64,000 nt of DNA from Agelaius tricolor (taxonomy: Eukaryota; Chordata; Aves; Passeriformes; Icteridae), in the NCBI GenBank assembly GCA_023055355.1, contig JALJCS010000012.1:12312501-12376500 (forward strand), read 5' to 3'. Shown in pieces: positions 25,801-37,700 of this stretch; the stretch's first letter is position 1; each line of letters begins with the position of its first letter. The position numbers were made by a program, and so were the translations under genes. The notes below the pieces were generated by a model that made no database searches, had not been told where the DNA came from, and was given only the letters and a program-made list of their open reading frames with translations.

Positions 25801-28722
25801 TGTGGACAGCATTTGAATGTTCATTTTTAGAATGGTGAGGAATGGCAAAGGAAAGGATTCTTGATTGCCTGTGAGAATCAATTACGATGACTTATGCCTC
25901 ACATTTGAATCTAAATGTCAGAAGAGACTTTGTCCAAACTGTTAGCCATGGCAGTTAATCACAGATATACAAAAGAAATACTTGGATTCTATGAGGGTTT
26001 TTAAATGAGAACTTGAATTTTGAGCACTGATTGCCATGAAGTGATCTGACATGGTTACTGTAAATCCAGCGTCCATGTGCTCACAGACATATTGGAATTA
26101 ATCAAGCCAAACTAACCCCCTGTGGCTCCAGCTGAAATAAGAAGTCCTGTCTCCTCAGCCAGAGAAGGTTGTGCAAACTGAGCAGCTAATAAAAACATCA
26201 GCATCCTTCCTCCTAAAACAGGGATCATCCTGGCATGATTTTTCCTAACACCACTATTATCTGTTATTTGCATTTCGTAGCTTCCCTCAAAACAACAATT
26301 ACTCTACTTTTTCTGATCCAAACCCCAATTTTATCTCAGCTCTCTTTGCTTTATTCAAGCAAAATTCTCACTGCAGCCACAAAGATAGATCAAACTTGGC
26401 CTACGCTTTCTGTAAATACATTTGTTATTTGAGTTGCACACCCAGAGAACTTTAAATTCCAGAAAAATCAGGCCTTGCCAAATGTAGTAGACAGGCTGGA
26501 AAAATATGAGTGAGTGACTGCAAACATGCTGCATTCTGAATATTGAAAATGTGGCTTTGGCATTGCAATTCGAGAGAACCCAAGTGAAACCAAATAAAAA
26601 ATCACAGATAAGACCAACTTAATGATCTCAGTGCTCACATGCATAGGCATCTTGGCCCTGGCTGCCACTGAGAATACTGAGCAAAGAAGTCAAAAGGATT
26701 TCAAGAGGGGGAAAAATGCAAATGGTTCTACACCCTCTGTCACTCAATATGTTGCTCTGATAGGCTGTTATCACAGTGTAAAGATTTTTCCAAATACTTA
26801 AGCACTCTTCCATTATCAAAATAGAAAGTTTCTATTACAGACATCAGTTCTGGAAGATGCACCCCAGCACAGTTTATTAAAAATAGAATCTAAGGGAAGA
26901 GAACACTATTCCTTGCAGAAGTTAGCATTAGGTCCTTTTCCCTGCTTCTTCCTAAGATGTAAAAAGTAAAAAAAGGCAAGAGGGGGCAGATGTTCATTTA
27001 ATACTTCAGCAGCCCAGTTTTCATGCACTCACTGGGTAGCATCAGCTCAGTGGTGCTTCAGCTTACCATAGTCATAATACACAGCTCATAGTGAGGTACC
27101 TATGGAAAAATGCAGCAACCCTATGCAGCAGTCCCACAGAAGCAGGGCTGGCTACACAAGTACCTGCAGAAAACCCCTGGAGTCCTGGGGGATACCAAAT
27201 GGAGCACAAATCACAATGGGACTTCACAAGAGCAGCTATGACTGCAAACCATGTTGTGTTCATGGAGGCACAGTGAGCAAACCAAGAGAAGCCATTAAAT
27301 CTTTTGTTGGCACCTGGAGGTGACATGTGGAATAGTGTGTGTCACTTTGGACTGCAGGACAGGGAAGGCAGAGATGGGACAGAACCACCAAGATAATTTG
27401 AGGGCTGTGGCATATGAGAAGTGACAGAAGCTGAGCTCCCTCATGTAGGTGGGAGTGGAGCTCAGTGCTGTCCTCGGGTGGGTACAGAGAACGTGAAGGC
27501 TGCATAGGGAAGGGATGGGAGGCAAAAGTTACAAGGTGAAGCAAGGGAAATTGCAACTGGATAAACACTTTGAAAGACACTTTGTAGTGAGGGTGGTTAA
27601 GACTGGAACAGATGTCTCAGAGTTCTGGATGACTGCAGACATCCAGACATTGCTTCCAACCAAAGTTATTCTCTGAGTCCATGAAACTCAAGGAGTCTCC
27701 TACAGCAAAAGACTGCCTGCCCTGTGTCAGGCTGAGCCTCACAGAGACTTGCCCTGGATGGTTTTTCTCAGGAAGAAAGAGCTGTCTCAGTGGTTATTCT
27801 ACACTACTCTTCAGAAGATGGGAAGCTGGAACCACTGACAGAGAAAAGATCTATTGAAAGACTGGATCTTCTACAATCTTATGTCATGCAGACCCAGAGA
27901 CAGCAGACTCTGTTCACCATGAAAGGGACCACTTCAGCTATTCTGCAGTTAAAATAGAGCTTGGAGAGGGGGAAATTCCCCTCTCCCTCATGGGATCTCT
28001 CTGCATGGATCCTTGCTAGTCAGATTTGCTGTGAAGGGCATAATTTGTGCACTTTGCTGGGAAAGCTTTATATCTTTCCTGTGTTTTAAGTGGCTGAGGA
28101 CAGTCTTACAGCAAATAGGGACAGGCATATAGCATTGCTTAGAGCAGTACTTAGCTGAAAGCAAGTAGGTTTTGGCACAATCTTCACTAAAAAAAAATCA
28201 ATCTCTCTTACTCCTCCTTCCCCCACCCTCAGTGGGAATATCTGATTATAGCCTTTTCACTCAAATTCCACACAGCTCCTCTTTCTTGAGGCCTTTCACA
28301 CAAAAGCAAAGACTCACAAAGAGCAGACAGGCACCATTGTATCCCCGTGTTCCATGGCAACGTTTTAGCACTCCAAGAGTTTGCAGCAGATCCAAATGAT
28401 GTTTCTGTTCTTTATTAATGATATTTCCCAGCTGTTTCTGGTTGACAAAGAGAGGTCTGGTCCTTCTTTGTTACAGGCTGTGCCCTGCCACTTCAGGGAG
28501 CCCCAGAGGGGTTCACACAGAGCTCTGTAATTCAGGCAGCAGGAGCACAGCCCCAGTGAGAGGCTGCAGACAACAGAGCTTGAGCCTGGGGATCTTGAGT
28601 ACTGCCTGTGCTTGTGCTGTGCTCATATAATGAGAAGAAAGCACAAGTTTAATCATACCTGTGCACACAATATTTGTCTACAGCAATGACACAATGACAT
28701 CTAGAAGTACCTCAGGGTTTTG

Positions 28723-28762
<40 letters not shown>

Positions 28763-31700
28763 GAGCTAGTTCTTCACCCTTTCTCTCTTAGGACATAGTT
28801 TTCTTTTAGGGCTTACTTTTAATTCCCTTCAATAAAGTTTTCATATCATCTTTATTCTTCATGCAGTCATTATCTCCTCCTTATCCTGACATGCACATTA
28901 TGCAAACATGCTTCACATTCACACAAGCCCTGCTCTGAATGTGTCACTGCCTTCTCTGCAGTGGGTCCAATGGGGGCTCTGGGTTTGTACTAGAACAAGG
29001 CCCAGTGCTTACCACTCTCTACCCTAAGGTTTCCTTTGGATCTTTATCCCTGACTTTGGGCTTGAACTTTGAATTGCTAGTAGGAATTGTTTCTAGTAGA
29101 ACTTTTTCTAGTAGATTCTATCTGCATTTATTCTGTTTTAGATAACATGGCATGGATCTAGGAATGAAAGTATTGGGAATAAAGGCTAAATTCAATATAT
29201 TATGTTTATTTTAACAAACTTATCTAAGCTGATCTGGCATTTTTCATTTACAAGGGGGAATGTCAGTCATAAACCAAATGCATATTTAAAGGCATTACTG
29301 GCTGGACCACCCTAATGCTTTCCTGCAGTCTCACAGATCCCCTGGCTTTGGTTTATGTTCAATAGCTCAGACAAGAGAGTGGAAGCACAGGAAGAGTCCT
29401 ACTAAGATCCATAACCATCGTTACCTCAGAAATGTGCTACCATTTGGCTCAAAGTGTTGTTTGGATGTAGATTTTCTTACTGAATTTATAATTTCAATCT
29501 TAGGGGTGCTCTCTGCCATAGAGGGTATAAAAAGAAAAAGAGCAAGGGTCATAGGTATAATGCAAATAAAGACAGGGGGAAAATATGAGTGATGTAGCTG
29601 TCCAAGCTGTGAACTTCAAGAAGTGATGAGGTGCCATTTCTTGAGGAAAGCAAAATTTCAGAAAAAAAAGTGAGATTAAGCTTTTCCTTCCCAATAAATG
29701 GGACACATGGCACAATGCCTCTGGGTCTGAAACTGAAGGCATCCTTTTTCCTGAGCCCAAAGATGTTCATGGTTTTTTTTACATGAAGGGGAGACAGCCA
29801 CATTGAGAGTTTACACTCCTCTGTATTGCAGCACAGATGATGATCATACTTTGATTGCAGAGTCTAAATTTTCCTGGCACTTGGAGCAACCAGAGCTTAC
29901 AGGACATTTAATACCACAATGCCTCTGGTGCATTATGCTTACTAAGCTTGATGATCAGAAATCTAAGATATCAACATAGATATGATGACATACCCATAAA
30001 AGAATGGGTTTAAAATCATTGAACTCAAAGTTATAGGTCATTCATGTATTTTACTATTATTAAAATGACATTAAAGGAGAAACTTCCATCACATATTAAT
30101 GCCAGTAAGAGCTTTATACCTTTTCCATCTCAGCACTCCTTGAGAAGGAATTACTTTATCTGCTACACCAGTTGCTAAGTATATGGACCATGCAGGCTCT
30201 GCAATTCTTTTTACAGTTTAGTTTTTAATTGCAAGAAATACCAAGCATGTGATAATAGCAGAAGGCACTCACTTACCCTATGACAATGCAGGAGATGGCA
30301 GTTCCCAAAAAGGCGTAGGTTAAAATTGATCCTAAGTTACGGAAAAAATGTCTCTGGGGAGGAAAGTTTGAAAGGAACTTTGTTATATAGAAAATAAAAA
30401 AGCATTCTGACCAAGTGGAAACACATCTAGAAGTGTTTCCATTTCCATCTAGAAGTGAAGCCTTTTTTTAGAATACATTTCTCATATGAAAGATGGAGGA
30501 ATATTGGCTACCTCAGTTATTTTGGAAATTACAACTTAAAGATGTTCAATTTTTTCCCCCTGATGGAATGCCATCAAAATTCCCTCTTTTTTATGTATCT
30601 GGCCAAATGTTTCAGGATCATGGCAGATTGGTGGTACCTGATGCAAATGGTATCATGACCCCATCCCTAGAACAAAGTCCTGATCAGGCAGGATATGAGA
30701 CACAGGCTGTTCCTGCCTGCAGGTCACAGCACTCAAAGTGGTCTCTTCTGAAAACAGGGAGGCCTGAGTGCTGTGAACTGCACAATCAGATCTTTGCACA
30801 GGGACAGAAAGAGAGCAGAATGAGGGCCATGAATCATTCATTTTAATCCATTCCTGCCAGGCAGTGGATTAAATTGGCAATGAAATTGTTAGCTGACTGT
30901 CCTCTGTCACTGGCCTGTTGGGTCTAGAGAGCAGCAGCCACACTCAGACCCTTCTGTCACAAAAAGAAAGACACATACCTTCTTCAAACTATATCCAGCA
31001 TGAAATATAATGGGTGGCAGCAGAATGTTGAAGAAGATGGAAGGATCAAAGGTCATCTGCTAGGAAGGAAAAAGAGAGGGTAAGGACAACTAAAGTAGCA
31101 TTTAATTTGATATGATAGTTTTTTAATTGTATCTTCTTATCAAGACTGATCTCAGGCTCACCTCCACTGTTTGTGAGATTATTCTGAGTTGGTTTTTTGC
31201 AAGTATAAATGTGTAGTTCCTTACAGCTTGTAGATGCAGACTACTACTTGAAAAGTATTCCTTCAAGAAGGAAATCAGTCGTGCTGCATTACAGGGAACA
31301 CATAAAAGCAGCTTTACCTGTGACAGCAGCTGCCCTACCAGACACGCAACTTGACAGTCCCATGACATAACTCCTGGTTCAGACATGATCTCTTGGTCAC
31401 TTTCAGGAAAGACACATCAGCAGTGTTGTGCCTCAGTTCCCCATGTACAGAAGGGTGATAAAAGGCCTACATCACCAAAAGCAATTTAACATTTCCTTTG
31501 AAGGAAATGATTTATAAAACAGCCATTAAAAGTTTTAAAGCAATGCTAGAATAAGGAAGTGCACTGATCATACTGGCCTTCAACTTCTGGCACAGAGAAA
31601 GACCAAGGACATTGCTCAGCCATTGCAATTCAATAGAATAGAACAGAATTCTCTTTAAAATTACAGCATTGCTGGAGAAAAAAAAACAAAAAAAAGCCAA

Positions 31701-34700
31701 CTTAAATAAGCCTGTGTACTGCTCAGTGTTCTGTCAGTGGGCTGTATTATACCAATACTTTTAAGAGACAGGAGGTAATTAGTGCCAAGGCTTGCAGCTC
31801 CTTTGTTCAGATGAAGTGATATTTTAAGGCTATGGTATTATATATTATTTTCCTTCAAAAGAGTAAGACCTGCCTACAAAATTACTTCTGCCTTCTTACT
31901 AACAGACAGCTTGATTCAATAAACAGGAAGTGAGAGCTGAGACTTTTTTCCATCCTGCTCACTTTGAATTATAAAGCTAAAAATTCTAGCTAAATAACCT
32001 GCCAGCAACATTAGCTGTGCTGACACCATCATTGAAAACCTAATGAAAAAAGGATTTTCTTCATTTATGAACTAACGTTCTCAAATGTTAATTTTGGAAT
32101 TAATTCAGCAGATATGTTAAAATATCTTTTCTGTGGGCATCAGAAATCCTGACTGCATGTTTTATTATTCAAAACATGTTCTGAAGAATACATGTTTGTA
32201 AGTCATGGCACAATCTATTCTCTCTGATAAAAGGCACTAAGTAAACACTTTTAGTGCAGTCAAAAGGGAATTACAGTTGTACAAACCCCAGAGCATGGTG
32301 TGATCATGCTTTCTGTTTTTTACATTAGTGCTTTTGCCAGTCAGGAAGGCTGCCAGGCATTGTTATTGTCTCCTAAATACAGCTGAACTCATCCCCCTTT
32401 CCTTTTTTATTTATCTTCTTTTCAAGAGGGCATCTGCCAGGTAATTTTAAAGGAAAACAAGTGAAAATCCAGGCAGACTGAGGTCTCTGCAATAATTTAG
32501 AAGAACTACAATTCACAGTAGAGACCTTCAAGAGCCTTCCAGCAAAATGAGACTATAGAAACAAGATTGGGCTGTTCTCTGTAGGGGCAAGAGAAATTTC
32601 TGTGCAAGTCATTGCTGCTCCTCTCTCCTAAGTCAGCTCCAGAGCCAGGTCTGATGAAGAGGATCAAATGTAATGGATTAGTACACGTGCCCTGGAAATG
32701 AAACACACGCTTTGGCTAAGACAAAGCTGCAACTGCAACCAGCTAGCAGGAAAAAGAATGGAGATTCAGCAAAACCTGATTAGTCTGACTGCCACAGTAT
32801 TTTCCTGTCTCCACCCACCACAACTCTAATGGTCCTTGACAGTCTGGTTCTTTCTGAGAAGGGCAAGTCTGGCAGTAACAGCAGACAGGCACACAATGCT
32901 GCTGCATCAGCAAGAAATTTGAGCAGATGGTTAAATGCAAATTCTGCTGAGCTCCACAGTTTACATTCTAAGCATAACTTAAAAGTTTTCCCAATGATAA
33001 CTGTATAATACACAGGATCATGCATTACTGTGCTAGACAAACAACAATACTTGGAAAAAAGCTAAATAATACATTGCACTATTGTAAAAAGCTATTGGCA
33101 GGGGCTTTGGAGCTTCATGTGAATATACAATGTTTTTGAGCACAAAATCCAGGTTTTAAAAAGTGCTTCTGCACTCCAGTGTTCTTCAAATGGCTGCCAT
33201 TTAAAAAAAAAATGAACATTATAAGAAGCAAATATTATGTGACCAGGGAAAGATATACTAAAAAAGTGAAATATTTTTTTTATATACTGGAAAAAGGAAA
33301 AGTCTATGGCATTGTGAAAGACTGCAAATTTTCTCCTACACTTCCCTTTTTGCATCCAGCCTGAATTGCCCCAGTGCTGTCTCCCTACTGAGGACCACTG
33401 CAGGAGTGGAAGAATGTATGAGAATGCTGTGATGAGTTTAAGTGTACATTAAGTACATATTTACAAGTTTGTGTTTTGAAAAATATTTAGAGTTTGCAGT
33501 TTCCTGTGCTGTCCACAGGAGGTAACCTCCCCTTGCATTATCCTGCCAGAGCAAGTCACTTTGAAGACAGAGGAAAAGTAAAGATATCATTGGGTTTGTA
33601 AAGGTTTAGTGGCAATGAATCCAAGTTAACAGCAGTGTCTGCAGGAGCTGGGACTGTCATTTGAAACAGCTCAGGCAACCATTCTGTGAGTGCACAGTCA
33701 GCTTGGAGCTAAATGATGGTCAGGGTTCTACCACACTTCCTTTCCTTTACTGTTCTTCTCCCCGCCCTAAATTCAGAACAGACTCTCTGTCTTTCTCATT
33801 TTAACTTGAAGCTTGTTTTCCTCTCTCAAGCATGAAGATAAAATAAATATCTTCCAGAGTTTAGAGCAAAAATAAAATAAAATAAGATAGCTTTTACCTT
33901 TTGAAGCATTGTATTGCCCTGGTGACCATTGACATTGTGGTGGCTGATCTCTCTTTTGTATTGATATTCGTAGACCTGATTAGTTATATTAATAAGCAGA
34001 GTGGATGGCCCAGATTTCAGTTTTTCACATTCATAAACAGTACCACTTTCAACATCTGGTGATTTTGTCACATATCGTATAATTAATCCCATTACAAGGC
34101 CTGGAGAGTAAAGAAAAAAAGAAAAATGAAAGATATTCAAGTACTTCAAAGTATTTGATGCCACACATTTAGAGAAAAAATTAGCTCTGCAAAACTAGGA
34201 TACCTTTTCAGTGTTTCTACATTTATAGAACCTTTCTCAACACTTCATGGATGACCACAAAATACTCTTCCAAAATGGTCATTTCACAGGAATGCAGATG
34301 TTGGTTTGACATATGCACAGTCATACTCCTATTTGTGTGATCCAGCTGCTGGCATAATAATTAACTGAGTTTCTCATCCACTGCATTTCCAATAGTTATT
34401 TAGAGCAGGGAGATGTCTGCACAACTCATGTGCTGAACTGAGCATATAAACATCAGCTGTGCTGTTGGGTATTTTACACACTTCATTTGTGGGGACAAAA
34501 CTCTGACACATCCTCAGGCAAATTCTGCTTTCTGTAGAAGATTGCATTTTTGAGACTGCATAAACATAGAAAAATAAAGTCAGGAAGAAGGGAAGGAATA
34601 ATAAGACTATCTACAATTTAGGGCTCTTACAGATATTTTGTTTCCCTTTACATTTAACAGCAAGGAAAATGCATTTCTGCAGTCATCCTCTGGACAGTAT

Positions 34701-37700
34701 GGCTCTTTCTGTTGGCTCTACTGGGAGGCTGCATGTTTACTTTAGGAGAGGGAATATTTAGCTAGATAATATTACTGAGATTATTTCCATCCTCAGAGAC
34801 TTTGATTTGGTTTCAAATTTAATTTCCATATTTCTTTTATGTCATGTATGCTTTCAGTCCCATATATAGACTGAATAGCTTTACAGCTACTAATTATTAG
34901 CATAATCATAAAATGCTAAGAATGCTCAGATGAAATATTGATGGAAGACACCTAAACATCTAGAAATATATACTTGCTATTAAAAGAAAAGAAAGAAATT
35001 AAATTACATGAAATATCAGAGAAGCATCTGCAAAATATGATATTACAGTTTCAGTTTGATCCCATCATCAGAAGGGGACACAAGTGATCACAAGGATCTC
35101 GAGAATCCTTCTTATTGTCACATCTTCTCCTGACAGAGACTCTGGGAACTGCAGATTCCTGGCATAGCTGTAAGTCAGGTTTGTAGCTTCTTGGAGGGAT
35201 GCTGAGTAACAGCTGTAGTGTCAGTTTTAGTGTGTGCAGGCATTTGTGCTTGTTTAGAATCTATTGTTTAGTGTGGTTGCTTTCTGTAAATGATGGAGGA
35301 TTTCAATAAGCTGTAGAAAATCCCAAGACCTCTCTCTTAAGTTACATAGCATTCATGCAATAAATCAGATCATAAATCTAGCTGTAATAAAGGACAGAAC
35401 TCCTCAAAATGTTAGGGGAAGATATGTGTATGTAAAGGGAAGCAAGCACTGCATGTGCCACCATGAAATATGACTTCCACAGTGCTCAGCCCAGATGTCC
35501 GAAATCATGAGTCAGAAACCAGGAAACCATTCATTAGTTAAAACTGTCAGGGTTTTCAGCTTATTTTTATTAGATTTCCTCCAGAAGAATCACATAATTA
35601 ATTTTTAAATTCAATTTCAAATATGTTAAAAATTCAACTTATTTGATAGACTTGACATTTTTCATTCTCTGGACCAGAAAATGTACAGGATTTCCTTTAC
35701 CATTTTTGTCCTTATGACTCAATGTTTTAAACTACTACTTCTATTACCAGGTATTACTTAACCTGCTCAGGTAACAGAAATATTTTGTAGACATTCACCA
35801 AGGCCTGTGTGAGGACACTGGCAGAAAACGACTATTCAAAAAGTGTTTTAAACACATTTATTTAAATGCAGCATTGAAACAGAAAAGGCTGTCAGTAATG
35901 TCACAGATTTCTTTAAAAAAGTCTCAACTGGCCTTTGAAGTGGGATCTTGCAGCAAAATCTCACTCTAACTACAGCTCAGTCATGTTTCAACTGAAGGCA
36001 ATGCAGGTTCTCCAGGGTCTTCAGAGGAAGCAGGGAAAAATGGTTAATTACAGATGTGGCCATTGGTTGGATTTTTAAAGTCATTGTGTCAAACTCCTGA
36101 GCCAAACAGGACTGTTCTTTCCCCAGGATTTCATCTAGTCAGCTGTTAAATGCTTTCTGTAGTAATAACTAACACTCAGGGAGGCAGTTTTAGTCATTAC
36201 TTGATTTTTCCAAATATTTAAGATTTTCTTTCAAATTTCTTTGTCTCAAGAATGATGTTCCTCTCTTCACCTTACCACTACAAAATTTCTGCCTTAATTG
36301 TGATTTTCCTATGTCTCTTCTGAGTTCCAGTGAATGTTGTAATCAGGAAGACAATGAAATACTCTGTTTTAGGGAGGTTTAGGATTTCTCTTTCTGGCAC
36401 CTGTTCCATCCATTTCTGCCTGTGAGGTGTAGGGATACTCAGAACACACCATCAGAAGGCAAATAGAATTATTTCACACAAGAGGCTTATTGGATTAGGA
36501 AGGTATAAGAATGAGAGTGTTCATCATTAGACACCTCCAGCTGAATCCAGAACTGATTGTGCCTCACTCCCCAACTGAATTGGAGCTCAGCAGGGGCTGC
36601 AGAGGGTGTCTGTGAGTCAGCTTTCCCTCTGCACACCTGTCAAAACCTGTCCCCTCCAAACCTGCTGAAACACCTCCAACCACTGCAACCCAAAGCCATT
36701 TCATGTGAGCACCACAATGGCTCTTGTGTCATTCAGACTTTTTGTTTTCCTTCCAGTCTCATCAACTAATGCATGGAGCACAGCATTGAAGGCTGGTACA
36801 CCTGCAACCAGCCCCACCTTCACCTGGGGGTACCACCCACTCCCTAGGGGTGACAGTTACTCAAGCTGAGAACAATTTCCATTTAAATTTGGTAATTAAC
36901 CTCCCATACAAAAGGCACAGCTTCATTGGCTGCTGGTTTGGGATTTTTGTTGTTGAGTTCAATTCTGGCTGCCTCCTTGCTGGAGTATTTTAGCCTCTTA
37001 CTCAGAGCTGTGATGGTGCCTCCATGTGAGCCTGACACCTGAGTTCTGGGGAGGATGAGCAGTTTGGATCCTTGCACTCAGTTTGTCACTGCATAGCTCT
37101 GGGTTATTGCTGCACTGACTCACATCTTACACGGGGGATTTGGTGCCTATTGGTTTATGGTGAGGCATTTAAAGCTATCTGGCCTGGCAGGAGGTGGCTG
37201 CAGGCACTTTGGTGTCCTGTTGGCTCCTTGTGTCTTCTCCAGCACCAAGAGGCCACATCCTGGGGCTGGTCTGAGAGGGCTCACCTGCCCTGACCCCAGG
37301 CAAGTGGCTTTGTTTTCATCGGTGTAGATCATCTGCCACACTATTCCTGAGTGTGCTCTTGGATAGGAAACCCTCTCACATCCATCTGTCTCCCTGGTAC
37401 ACAGAATCAGGAATTAAGTTGAGTTTACTATTAGTGGTCTGTTTATCAAACCCAACTACAGTGTGAAGAGAAACTTGCTCTCTGAGACTCAGGAAAACCA
37501 AGGAATGAATGAATGAAGGTAAGTCTGTATTCTTCCTTGTTTTTTGGGAGTGATTTCTCAGTCTGGTCTCAAAACAAACAAGGTAATTTGAGTCTTTAAA
37601 TATTTTCAAACTAAATGCCTTGCTATATATATTTATACACACACACATACATATTCACACACTTGTATGTGAAATAATGTTGAGTTAATTCTGAATTATT

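Larger units (their letters stand above)
568..30276 (-). other. SLC9A9: SLC9A9 intron 4 (29.7 kb)
   Basis: Bounded by GTAAGTGAG at the exon 4 side and CCCTGACAG at the exon 5 side. Most of it is unremarkable AT-rich DNA without recognisable exons on either strand. Distinct contents are listed separately: poly-T tracts at 4780 and 28725, an ERV-like element near 14.0-14.9 kb, a 56-bp minisatellite at 15541, a TA-rich microsatellite at 17791, a CpG island at 18.9-19.7 kb with a 17-bp minisatellite, and CR1 fragments at about 21.4 and 27.4 kb. Scattered ORFs of 60-190 codons have no recognisable domain and are probably chance. Confidence 0.85.
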
